Both the position numbers and the translations under genes were made by a program. DNA of 23,064 bases from an uncultured Muribaculaceae bacterium. GTDB lineage: Bacteria; Bacteroidota; Bacteroidia; Bacteroidales; Muribaculaceae. The notes below the pieces were generated by a model. It worked only from the letters and a program-made list of their open reading frames with translations, was not told where the DNA came from and searched no databases. Shown one piece after another: positions 8,913-16,393 of this stretch. The stretch's first letter is position 1. Every line of letters begins with the position of its first letter. The stretch covers positions 1 through 23,064 of the forward strand of contig CAJUQP010000048.1 in the NCBI GenBank assembly GCA_910588245.1. The letters run 5' to 3'.

Positions 8913-9043
8913 TTTCCTCTAAAGAAAAAGTATTTCTTTATTCTGCCGGGGTGAAAATCTAAGAATTTTCATCTATATTTCCTCTAAAGAAAAAGCATTT
9001 TCTTTATTCTGCCGAGGTGAAAATCTAAGATTTTTCATCTATG
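8913..9043. repeat. Two tandem 65/66-base repeats, each with two hairpins
   Basis: Copy 1 is 8913-8977 and copy 2 is 8978-9043; they are adjacent and nearly identical, with a few substitutions and one inserted base. Each begins TTTCCTCTAAAGAAAAAG and ends with an ATCTAT stretch. The first hairpin is AAAGAAA/TTTCTTT in copy 1 and AAAGAAAA/TTTTCTTT in copy 2. The second is GAAAAT/ATTTTC in copy 1 and GAAAA/TTTTC in copy 2. The differences keep both stems, which hints at a structural role. Confidence 0.85.
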
Positions 9044-9047
9044 TTTG
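9040..9047 (+). promoter_or_regulatory. Possible -7 box for the fructokinase gene at the end of the tandem repeat
   Basis: TATGTTTG matches TAnnTTTG and straddles the end of repeat copy 2. The equivalent place after copy 1 reads TATATTTC, one base off. No clear -33 box is present. If used, the kinase would have a leader of about 170 bases that includes the 7-base array. Confidence 0.35.
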
Positions 9048-9146
9048 CCAATAAACAACAAGCAAGGATAAATAAAAATAGCAGGGACAGCAACGAACCT
9101 AAACAATCGGGAAAAACAGATATGACAGCCGGATGGCATTCCCGTG

Positions 9147-9165
9147 CTGCGGCTGCAAGCCGCAG
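9147..9165. other. GC-rich hairpin before the fructokinase
   Basis: CTGCGGCT (9147-9154) and AGCCGCAG (9158-9165) form a perfect 8-bp stem with loop GCA. There is no T-run, so a terminator role is doubtful. Confidence 0.5.
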
Positions 9166-9180
9166 ATCCCCCAAACCCCT

Positions 9181-9222
9181 CAACCTTCAACCTTCAACCT
9201 TTAACCTTTAACCTTTAACCTT
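9181..9222 (+). repeat. 7-base tandem repeat directly before the fructokinase start
   Basis: Three copies of CAACCTT (9181-9201) are followed by three of TAACCTT (9202-9222), then TAAAT and the ATG. The array occupies the ribosome-binding position, where no Shine-Dalgarno sequence is visible. Copy-number change by slippage would not touch the protein but would move upstream elements in 7-base steps. Confidence 0.9.
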
Positions 9223-9227
9223 TAAAT

Positions 9228-10109
9228 ATGAACAATCTGACAGTAGGAATGGGCGAAGCCCTCTGGGACGTCCTTCCGGAAGGAAAGAAAATCGGCGGAG
9301 CCCCCGCCAACTTCGCATACCATGTCTCCCAGTTCGGTATTCCCAGCTGCGTGGTCAGTGCCGTGGGCGACGATACTCTCGGCAATGAGATACTCGATAA
9401 TTTCGCGGCCAAGGGCCTCAACCGGCAGATTGAGAAAGTGCCCTACCCCACAGGCACAGTGCAGGTGGAGATTGACCAGGCAGGCATTCCCCAATACGAC
9501 ATCAAGGAAAATGTGGCCTGGGACAACATACCCTATACAGCCAGCCTCGAATGCCTCGCCAGGAAGACCAAGGCAGTATGCTTCGGCTCACTCGCCCAGC
9601 GCAACGTCGTGTCGCGCGAGACAATAAACCGTTTCCTCGACGCAATGCCGCACGACAACGACAGCCTCGTGGTCTTCGACGTCAACCTGCGTCAGGGCTT
9701 CTACAACAAGGAGATTCTCTGCAACTCCATGACGCGCTGCAACATCCTGAAGATAAACGACGAGGAACTCGTCACGGTGAGCCGCATGTTCGGATATCCC
9801 GGCATCGACCTCCAGGACAAGTGCTGGATACTGCTCGGCAAGTACAATCTCCGCATGCTGATACTCACCTGCGGCATCAACGGAAGTTATGTCTTCACTC
9901 CGGGCAACGTATCCTTCCAGCCCACTCCTGTGGTGGAGGTAGCCGACACGGTCGGCGCCGGCGATTCCTTCACGGCTGCGTTCATAGCATCCATACTCAA
10001 GGGGAAAAGCGTAGCCGAGGCACATTCACTCGCCGTGCGCACCTCCGCTTTCGTCTGCACACAACAGGGAGCAATGCCGCTCCTACCGAAAGAACTGACC
10101 GGGTGCTGA
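9228..10109 (+). CDS. PfkB-family fructokinase
   Basis: This 293-aa cytoplasmic kinase should convert fructose plus ATP to fructose phosphate, feeding the importer's product into glycolysis. The substrate-binding start (GGAPANFAYH, residues 23-32) and the C-terminal PfkB signature DTVGAGDSFTAAF with catalytic base D246 are both present. Length is normal for bacterial fructokinases. It is on the same strand as the GH32 and MFS genes but separated by 351 bases of repeats, so it may have its own promoter. It ends before a strong bidirectional terminator shared with the converging lipoprotein gene. Fructose specificity is supported by context and the overall fructokinase-like sequence; other sugar kinases of the family cannot be fully excluded. 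Confidence 0.92.
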   Translation: MNNLTVGMGEALWDVLPEGKKIGGAPANFAYHVSQFGIPSCVVSAVGDDTLGNEILDNFAAKGLNRQIEKVPYPTGTVQVEIDQAGIPQYDIKENVAWDNIPYTASLECLARKTKAVCFGSLAQRNVVSRETINRFLDAMPHDNDSLVVFDVNLRQGFYNKEILCNSMTRCNILKINDEELVTVSRMFGYPGIDLQDKCWILLGKYNLRMLILTCGINGSYVFTPGNVSFQPTPVVEVADTVGAGDSFTAAFIASILKGKSVAEAHSLAVRTSAFVCTQQGAMPLLPKELTGC

Positions 10110-10149
10110 CGGATTCTCCCTCCCGGAACCGCTGCATAGACTGCGAATC

Positions 10150-10209
10150 GCCGACATAAAAAATCATACCCCTGCGGTCAATGGCAGGGGCATGATTTTT
10201 TATATCGGC
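10150..10209. terminator. Bidirectional terminator between fructokinase and lipoprotein gene
   Basis: A 60-base near-perfect hairpin has its core stem CCCCTGC/GCAGGGG (10169-10175 and 10184-10190) around the loop GGTCAATG. It is flanked by AAAAAATCAT and ATGATTTTTT and then by GCCGA/TCGGC, with only two opposed mismatches. The A-run and T-run provide tails for both strands, as suits two converging genes. Confidence 0.92.
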
Positions 10210-10221
10210 AGTCGCCTCTTC

Positions 10222-11175
10222 TCAGTCAGTGAATCCGTCAAGATTTATCTGATCATCCGTGTAGTCGAACGATACCCAATCGGAGCCGCCATTGACTTTC
10301 TGTATCAGGCCATGACATTCCTGGTATCCGTCTACCCCGCCGTCAACAATGTTGACTTCACACGACTCGAGTCTCGCCCTGAAGCATATGTTGCCGTTCT
10401 GGAGACGTCCCGAGGCAACAGTCCACACAGGACGGCAATCATTGACATCATCATATAGATACCAGTAAAGATATCCGCTGTCGGTCGACCTCACCTCATA
10501 ATTATCGAGCGGAGTGAGATATCCTTGCCATGTAGACGGATTAGATGCGTCAAAATTGGTGCCGTCTATACGGAATGTCACGTCAATGCCCGACTCCATA
10601 AAGTTGGTGAACCGGAATCTATTGAGCCCGACAAGCCAATATATATCGCAATAATAGCCTATCACGCCGCTGAACCCCCAGGCATCGACATCCTTTACAA
10701 TCTTACGCCACTCCGACACGAGCACGCTCACCATGAAATGACCCGTGCCATCGGGTTCCGCCTTGTATAGGTCTACATATTCGTCCGGTATCTTGATGTA
10801 GCATTTTTTCTGTTCCCTCAAGGGAATTCCTTCGAAACCAACCTTTATCTTCGCAGTGGTTTCTCCGGCGTTGAAATGAGCCACGGGACTGACCGTCATG
10901 CAGTCGTCGGCAGAAATAACCTCGACCGGCACATCCGCATCCTTGTCGGCGACTTCGCGTGTAAGGGTTAGCTCCAGGGAATAATCGCCGTTCAGGTCGG
11001 TGGGTGCGAATACATAGAGCGACTCATTGCTGTCGCTGAACCTCACTTTCATGCAGTCGTCGGCGACGGGTTTCCCCTCCTCATAGGGCACGTCGCTGTC
11101 GCATGCGGCAAACATAGCCGCCATAGCCATCAACAGCACAGCACTCCCCGCCTTTCTCTTTATATTGATATTCAT
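10222..11175 (-). CDS. Surface lipoprotein of the fructan operon, candidate glycan-binding protein
   Basis: The 317-aa product has a lipoprotein signal ending MFAAC (C25), followed by the acidic-rich DSDVPYEEG, which fits export to the cell surface in Bacteroidetes. Residues of about 35-135 look like an immunoglobulin/Calx-beta type fold (LELTLTREV, then FNAGETTAKIKVGF). The C-terminal half is rich in Trp, Tyr and Asn (for example YLYWYLYDDVNDCRPVW), as in carbohydrate-binding surfaces. I do not recognise a named family for that half. It is third in an operon after SusC and SusD, with a 24-base gap, the usual slot for a SusE/F-like or other surface glycan-binding protein such as BT1761. Binding of fructan is an inference from position. 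Confidence 0.8.
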   Translation of the reverse strand: MNINIKRKAGSAVLLMAMAAMFAACDSDVPYEEGKPVADDCMKVRFSDSNESLYVFAPTDLNGDYSLELTLTREVADKDADVPVEVISADDCMTVSPVAHFNAGETTAKIKVGFEGIPLREQKKCYIKIPDEYVDLYKAEPDGTGHFMVSVLVSEWRKIVKDVDAWGFSGVIGYYCDIYWLVGLNRFRFTNFMESGIDVTFRIDGTNFDASNPSTWQGYLTPLDNYEVRSTDSGYLYWYLYDDVNDCRPVWTVASGRLQNGNICFRARLESCEVNIVDGGVDGYQECHGLIQKVNGGSDWVSFDYTDDQINLDGFTD

Positions 11176-11199
11176 GTCTTGAATCCTGTTAGTTATTGT

Positions 11200-12921
11200 T
11201 TACTGTGGTGTGACAATGCCGCTGAAATTTGGATTCCCCTTGAACCCTGAATTCTTCATCGACACAGCGTATTCACTGATATAGGCGTTCATCCACGGGG
11301 CCACGTATCCAGCGATCGATACAAGCCTGTAATTTTCCGGATAATTAGTGCCCACCGGAGTGCGGTTCACCTGAAGACGCAGACGTTTGTAGTCATAATA
11401 CACAATTCCTTCGCCCCAGAACTCTATACGCCTCTGATTCATGAGAGCCTTGATGAAATTGTCGTAGGTAGATGCCGTACACTCATATGAGCCATCGGTA
11501 TAACGGTAAGTGTTGACAAAGTCCTCAAGCGCGCTCTTGGCGGCCGCGAGCCCCTGGGTATGATAAAGGGCCTCCGCACGCAGCAGGATCATCTCCTCGA
11601 CCCTCATGAACGGGGTGCAACAGGTCAGGCCCATGGAATATGACGACAGATCGGGTACGCGGAATTTGAGATTGGCATAGGCAGGATAGCGTGAGGTATA
11701 TGAGGCCGGTTGTCTGATCCTGTAATGCTCGGCAATTTTCTCCCCGTCGTTGGCGAATTCCGGGTCAATCCAGGATTTCTTACGCCAGTCGGCGTCCGGT
11801 ATCGTGGAATAAAGATAGGAGCTTATGCAACGGAAACAGTTATAGTCTGTGCCCGTCCATCCCCAGGCAGCCTCGGTGCTCGTCCAGGCGTTGAATGAAT
11901 ACCAACGGCCGGGATTCTCCTCGGTGGTGGTGATATATGATCCCCACACCCATGCCGGTGTCGGTTTGCAGAAACCGGCGTCCGGATCAGTCCATTCCTC
12001 CTCAGTGACAGGGGTGAATCCTCCGGCTATCACCTTTGACGCCTCCGCTTCAGCGTTCTGATAGCATTCGAGAGCCGTGCTCACGCCCAGATCGCGATAG
12101 CCGTCGGCAGCGCCTTCTTCGCGGAGCTGCACCGACAGGTCTTCGGGACTGCGGTCAAAACGCGAGGCAAGCTCAAGCCAGAAACGTGCCTTGAAGCCAT
12201 GTATGACATTTTCGTCCATCAGCGACACTTTCGGACGCTGGTACCCCTCGAGCAGTTCCTCGGCGCGGCAAAGGTCGCTCCATATGAATCTGTACATCTT
12301 CTGGAACGGAGCCCTGGGGTTTGCCACAAGCTCCGCCACCGAATAATCGCGGGCCTCCACTATAGGGACAGTCAGCCCCATGATGCCATCGGAAGCCGCC
12401 TGGTTGTCGAGCTGGGCAAATCCTGTGGGCTGGAACTCATACATCCTTGCCAGTTCGAAATAAGACATCGCCCTGTAGCCGAGAAGATTCCCGACCATCG
12501 CGCGCGACTCCTCCGGGACATTGTCAAGATCAGTCTGCTTGAGCATGTCGTTGGCCTTGTCGACAAGGGTGTAGAAATAGTAATAGGGTAACGCTCCCCA
12601 GTCATCATTGACAGCCCTTGCAAGACTGCCGAACCAGTCCCAGTCTGTGTCAGATACCGGAAAGTCCTCACACATCACGTCGCGGGCGAACATGTAGCCC
12701 GGCAACGCCCCATCCTTATAGTCCCTGGAGCCGTAGGTGGCGGTCTCTATGGTGTAGTGGGCGATGGAATTCACGATGCTCTCCAGAGATTTCGGGTCGG
12801 CAGCGACCTGCTCGGAGGTAGCCGACTGCGAAGGGAATGTCTCCTCTATGCAGCCCGTAAAGACAGCACCCATCGTCAACGACAGGGAGAGTATGCAGTA
12901 TTTCGCTATTATGTGTTTCAT
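11200..12921 (-). CDS. SusD/RagB-family outer-membrane lipoprotein
   Basis: This 573-aa protein would act as the glycan-capturing lid on the neighbouring SusC transporter. The signal peptide ends in VFTGC with lipidated C24 followed by IEE. The sequence has the helical TPR-like pattern of the family: an N-terminal region with LESIVNSIAHY, LLGYRAMSYFELARMYEF (near residues 147-164), then RAPFQKMYRFIWSDLCRAEELL, and near the C-terminus VEEMILLRAEALYH and MNQRRIEFWGEGIVYYDYKRLR. These are typical SusD landmarks, and the length is in the normal range. It starts 21 bases after the SusC stop, so the two are surely co-transcribed. Fructan as ligand is inferred from the locus. Confidence 0.95.
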   Translation of the reverse strand: MKHIIAKYCILSLSLTMGAVFTGCIEETFPSQSATSEQVAADPKSLESIVNSIAHYTIETATYGSRDYKDGALPGYMFARDVMCEDFPVSDTDWDWFGSLARAVNDDWGALPYYYFYTLVDKANDMLKQTDLDNVPEESRAMVGNLLGYRAMSYFELARMYEFQPTGFAQLDNQAASDGIMGLTVPIVEARDYSVAELVANPRAPFQKMYRFIWSDLCRAEELLEGYQRPKVSLMDENVIHGFKARFWLELASRFDRSPEDLSVQLREEGAADGYRDLGVSTALECYQNAEAEASKVIAGGFTPVTEEEWTDPDAGFCKPTPAWVWGSYITTTEENPGRWYSFNAWTSTEAAWGWTGTDYNCFRCISSYLYSTIPDADWRKKSWIDPEFANDGEKIAEHYRIRQPASYTSRYPAYANLKFRVPDLSSYSMGLTCCTPFMRVEEMILLRAEALYHTQGLAAAKSALEDFVNTYRYTDGSYECTASTYDNFIKALMNQRRIEFWGEGIVYYDYKRLRLQVNRTPVGTNYPENYRLVSIAGYVAPWMNAYISEYAVSMKNSGFKGNPNFSGIVTPQ

Positions 12922-12942
12922 TGTCGTTTTGATTTGATATTG

Positions 12943-15900
12943 TTAGAATCCGAGTTCCACGCCAAGAGTCCAGGTGCGCGTCAGCGCATAGCCTGCGACA
13001 GAGGTGGAGCCCCAGTACGAATTGCGGGGATCAAAGCCTTTACGTTTACTCCAGTAGCAGAGATTATCGACCGACACATAGAATCTTGCCTTGTCGATCT
13101 GCACCTTTCTGAGCAGGGCTGCGGGCAGATTGTATCCGATATTCACATTCTGAAGCGAAAGCGAACTTGCATTCATGAGGAAACGGTCGGTTGTCTGCGA
13201 GACATTGAGATCTTCCGATTTTGTCGCATACTGATATCTCGGAATATTCGATTCTCTGTTTGACTCAGACCATGCTCCGAGCATATCCTTGTGGATCGCA
13301 CCTGCGGTGTATCCGGCCGACGGGTTGATCATCAGCGAACTGTAGCCCGAATCATAGGCTTTGCCGCCGATGCTGTAGTTGAACTGCACGGCCACATCGA
13401 AACCTTTGTATGACAATGTCGTGCCGAAGCCACCGTAAAGATCCGGGTCGCTTGTGCCGCAGTAATAATACGAGCCGTCCTCAAATCTTGTCGTAGTGGT
13501 GGTCTCCTTTGTGTCAGCGTCGGTCTTATAGTAAAGTGCGAGACCTGTGGACGGATCAACGCCGGCATATCTCTTCAATCTCCATGAATGGATCGACAGA
13601 CCCTCACCATAGAAATAGCTGCCGCTGACGTAGCCTGGATGTCCCTCGAGATCAGTGCCTTTGTTATCATCATTAAGACGCAGGATTTTGTTCTTATAGT
13701 GAGTGGCGTTGGCATAAATATTCCATACCAGGTCGCGGTTCCTGACCACATCATAATTCAGCGAGAACTCTATGCCGGAGTTGCGCATGTCGCCTACATT
13801 GGCATATTGCGAGGAATAGCCGGCGTCGAGAGGCACTCGTATTTCGCAAAGCATGTCGGTGGTCTTGCGGTTGAAATATTCCACCTCTCCGCTGAGACGG
13901 TTGTTGAGAAGTTCAAACTCCACGCCGACATTAAAATTGCTGTTTGTCTCCCAGGTTATGTTCTTCACTCCCTTGATGGTCGACATGTTCAGACCGACGT
14001 CGCCGTTCACGTTCTCAATGTCATAGATCGTGGTGTAGAGGTAATCCCCGATACCGTCGTTGCCCTGCTGGCCCCATGACGCTTTGACCTTGAGAAGATT
14101 TATGGTCTCGTTCTTCGGGAACCACGATTCTTTGCTGGGGATCCACGCTCCGCCTACCGAGAAGAAATTGCCCCAGCGATGGTCGGGATGGAAGCGAGAG
14201 GAGGCATCGCGGCGGTAGGAAGCCGACACGAAATATTTCTCCTGATAGTCATACATCAACCTGGAAAGCCAGCCTTCCGTGTTGTATTCGGTGTTGTAGC
14301 CGCTCACTCTTTTCGGGTCGACAGTCACTGCTCCGTCGAGCGACTGGTTGCCCCAATATGAGAACATGTTGGTCTTCTCGGCATAAAGCTCTTCGTATCT
14401 GCTGTTGTAATACTCATGTCCGATCATCGCATTGACATTGTGGGGGCCGAACTGCCTGACATAAGTGATCAGTTGCTGAAGGTTGTAGGCATATGTCTTC
14501 GTGTTCTCGTCGTGGATGCGCCCCTGAGGATTTGACGCTGCGTCAGAACCGTAGAATGGCTGGTAGGTGCGCAGATATTTGGAAGAGTTGGTTGAGGCGT
14601 TGATTTTCGCCTGCGCCTTGAGACCCTTCACCCAGGGCACCGTGAAGGTGATGTTGCCGGCCACATTCGTCAGGTCACGATCGCGGCGCCGCATGTTGAG
14701 AGCATTCTCCTGCACATAGTTCGATCCGGGAGCAAACGGCCTCTGGAGTCCCGTGATCTTGCCATCGCCATAGTCATACATCACGCCGTTCTCGTCATAC
14801 ATCCTGTTGCCGTCAGCGTCGCGGATATACATCGGATATATCGGCGCATACATGCGTGCCTGGGTAAACACGGAGTTGTCGGTGGAGTAGGCCCTCCCTT
14901 TGACGTAGCTCATGTTCAGGCCGAGACTGAGCCAGGAACGGAGTTCCCAGTCGGTCTTGAGGCGCAGGGTGTAACGTTCATACTCGCTGCCCTTCACGAT
15001 TCCCTCATTATTAAGATATCCGAATGTGGCATAATAGTTGAAACGATCCACACCACCCGACACATTCGCCGTATAATCCTGACGGAAACCCGTGCGGAGC
15101 GATTCCTCCATCCAGTCGTCAGGACGCACCAGATATTCCCTGCTCCCGAAGCTAACGATATTGCCGAGGGTCGCTGCCGGATTCAGTTTGCCGTTTGATC
15201 CGATCAGATATTCCCCTTCGGGCACGGAATATACCATATATCCAAGTCCCCCTTCATTGGTAGATTTGCCTATGGCGTTGTTGGCCGTGATATGTGCACT
15301 GGCGGGATCCGCGCCGTTGTCACGTATCTCCCGGTTGTAATGCGCGCGGTATGCCATCTCGTAATATGCTCTCGGGTCGGTGATTTTCTCATACTCCTGT
15401 ATGGCGTGGGTGACCATACCGAACTTCGCGTTGAGCGTGATTTTGGGAGTCCCGGCCTTACCTTTCTTTGTAGTGATCATGATGACGCCGTTGGCGCCCC
15501 GGGCACCGTAGAGAGCGTTGGAGGCGGCATCCTTGAGCACCGTTATGCTCTCCACGTCTTCGGGATTGATAAGATAGGAGGATCCCACCATAGGAGATCC
15601 GTCGACGATATAGAGTGGCTCATTGCTGGCATTGATCGAGCCTGTGCCGCGTATGCGGATCGACGGCGTTGCCGTCGGACTGCCCGATTCTGTCTTGAGC
15701 TGCACGCCGGCCAGTTTTCCCTGCATGGCCTGCATCGCATCGTTGACCGCATAGTTCTTGATCTCATCCGCCTTAACCACTCCTGCCGAACCGGTGAATG
15801 ATGATTTCTTCTGTTCTCCGAATGCCACCACTATGACCTCGTCAAGCAGACGGGAGTCAAGGGCGTGCATCACTACGTCCATCACCGGGGCAACCGCCAT

Positions 15901-16200
15901 CTCCAGTGTCGCCATGCCGACGTAGCGGAACTCAATCCGTTTTACGCTTTCAGGCACTTCAATTGTGAATCTGCCTTCGATGTCGGTAGTGGTTCCGACA
16001 GTGGAGCCTTTGCAGATTACAGAAGCCCCGATAAGGGGTTCTCCATTTTCATCACTCACTGTCCCCGTGACTTTCATGGCCTTGGCAAAAACTGCCGGTT
16101 GCCACAAAAGGCTTGCCACAACGACAATGACAAGGCTGATCGCTTTGCACCCGGCCGCCAGCGATCTGACGCGTGGACCGGAATTCATTTCATTGTCCAT
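12943..16200 (-). CDS. SusC-family TonB-dependent outer-membrane transporter
   Basis: This complete 1085-aa transporter is expected to import fructo-oligosaccharide with its SusD partner. A long signal peptide (hydrophobic about 20-40, ending PAVFA) is followed by a carboxypeptidase-regulatory-like domain (VTGTVSDENGEPLIGASV). Then come the DEVIVVAFGEQKKSSFTGSA stretch, a plug domain (MQGKLAGVQL, IRIRGTGSINASNEPLYIVDG, YGARGANGVIMITTKKG) and a barrel ending in TRTWTLGVELGF, with the terminal aromatic usual for outer-membrane barrels. The ATG at 16198-16200 is used; M5 is a possible alternative. The leader contains a palindrome, a 9-base repeat and a weak -7-like TTATTTTG at 16312-16319 on the minus strand. 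It clearly differs from the first SusC in the window, so the two are not a recent duplication. Confidence 0.96.
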   Translation of the reverse strand: MDNEMNSGPRVRSLAAGCKAISLVIVVVASLLWQPAVFAKAMKVTGTVSDENGEPLIGASVICKGSTVGTTTDIEGRFTIEVPESVKRIEFRYVGMATLEMAVAPVMDVVMHALDSRLLDEVIVVAFGEQKKSSFTGSAGVVKADEIKNYAVNDAMQAMQGKLAGVQLKTESGSPTATPSIRIRGTGSINASNEPLYIVDGSPMVGSSYLINPEDVESITVLKDAASNALYGARGANGVIMITTKKGKAGTPKITLNAKFGMVTHAIQEYEKITDPRAYYEMAYRAHYNREIRDNGADPASAHITANNAIGKSTNEGGLGYMVYSVPEGEYLIGSNGKLNPAATLGNIVSFGSREYLVRPDDWMEESLRTGFRQDYTANVSGGVDRFNYYATFGYLNNEGIVKGSEYERYTLRLKTDWELRSWLSLGLNMSYVKGRAYSTDNSVFTQARMYAPIYPMYIRDADGNRMYDENGVMYDYGDGKITGLQRPFAPGSNYVQENALNMRRRDRDLTNVAGNITFTVPWVKGLKAQAKINASTNSSKYLRTYQPFYGSDAASNPQGRIHDENTKTYAYNLQQLITYVRQFGPHNVNAMIGHEYYNSRYEELYAEKTNMFSYWGNQSLDGAVTVDPKRVSGYNTEYNTEGWLSRLMYDYQEKYFVSASYRRDASSRFHPDHRWGNFFSVGGAWIPSKESWFPKNETINLLKVKASWGQQGNDGIGDYLYTTIYDIENVNGDVGLNMSTIKGVKNITWETNSNFNVGVEFELLNNRLSGEVEYFNRKTTDMLCEIRVPLDAGYSSQYANVGDMRNSGIEFSLNYDVVRNRDLVWNIYANATHYKNKILRLNDDNKGTDLEGHPGYVSGSYFYGEGLSIHSWRLKRYAGVDPSTGLALYYKTDADTKETTTTTRFEDGSYYYCGTSDPDLYGGFGTTLSYKGFDVAVQFNYSIGGKAYDSGYSSLMINPSAGYTAGAIHKDMLGAWSESNRESNIPRYQYATKSEDLNVSQTTDRFLMNASSLSLQNVNIGYNLPAALLRKVQIDKARFYVSVDNLCYWSKRKGFDPRNSYWGSTSVAGYALTRTWTLGVELGF

Positions 16201-16214
16201 AGATATTAGATCAG

Positions 16215-16233
16215 TTATAAAATTGTTTTATAA
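16215..16233. promoter_or_regulatory. Perfect AT-rich palindrome just before the SusC start
   Basis: TTATAAAA (16215-16222) and TTTTATAA (16226-16233) surround a 3-base centre, 15 bases from the SusC start codon. It may be an operator or a weak RNA hairpin at the ribosome-binding region. Confidence 0.45.
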
Positions 16234-16263
16234 TCCGAAGCGTCTTTCAGCGACACGCAACGG

Positions 16264-16281
16264 ATTAAATCGGTTAAATCG
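16264..16281 (-). repeat. 9-base tandem repeat in the SusC leader
   Basis: The plus strand reads ATTAAATCG then GTTAAATCG, eight of nine bases alike and adjacent, with a weaker third match after them. Direct repeats in this position could be AraC-type (HTCS) binding half-sites, though the sequence differs from the ATCAAA sites near the HTCS gene. Confidence 0.4.
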
Positions 16282-16320
16282 ACGTAAAATTAAAAATTCA
16301 TTTTCAAATTACAAAATAAA

Positions 16321-16358
16321 AAAGTCTCCGCCCACATTTTTTTGCAGGCGGAGACTTT
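16321..16358. terminator. Terminator between the DUF362 gene and the SusC leader
   Basis: AAAGTCTCCGCC (16321-16332) and GGCGGAGACTTT (16347-16358) form a perfect 12-bp stem with a 14-base loop. An A-run on the left gives the T-tail on the minus strand, so it ends the DUF362 transcript; the T-run on the right would serve plus-strand transcripts. Confidence 0.9.
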
Positions 16359-16393
16359 TTCCCGGTTCGGATATACGATGCTGTATTTTGCTC

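Larger units (their letters stand above)
8877..9227. other. 351-base intergenic region rich in repeats
   Basis: No plausible gene lies here. In order it holds two 65/66-base tandem repeats (8913-9043), a -7-like box at 9040-9047, a GC-rich hairpin (9147-9165) and six 7-base repeats (9181-9222) reaching the fructokinase start. The middle part (about 9050-9140) is plain sequence in which I see nothing. Confidence 0.8.

Noticed and set aside
8913..9222. CRISPR array or insertion sequence between MFS and fructokinase genes
   Set aside because: The repeats are directly adjacent without spacers, and there is no cas gene, transposase, terminal inverted repeat or target duplication.
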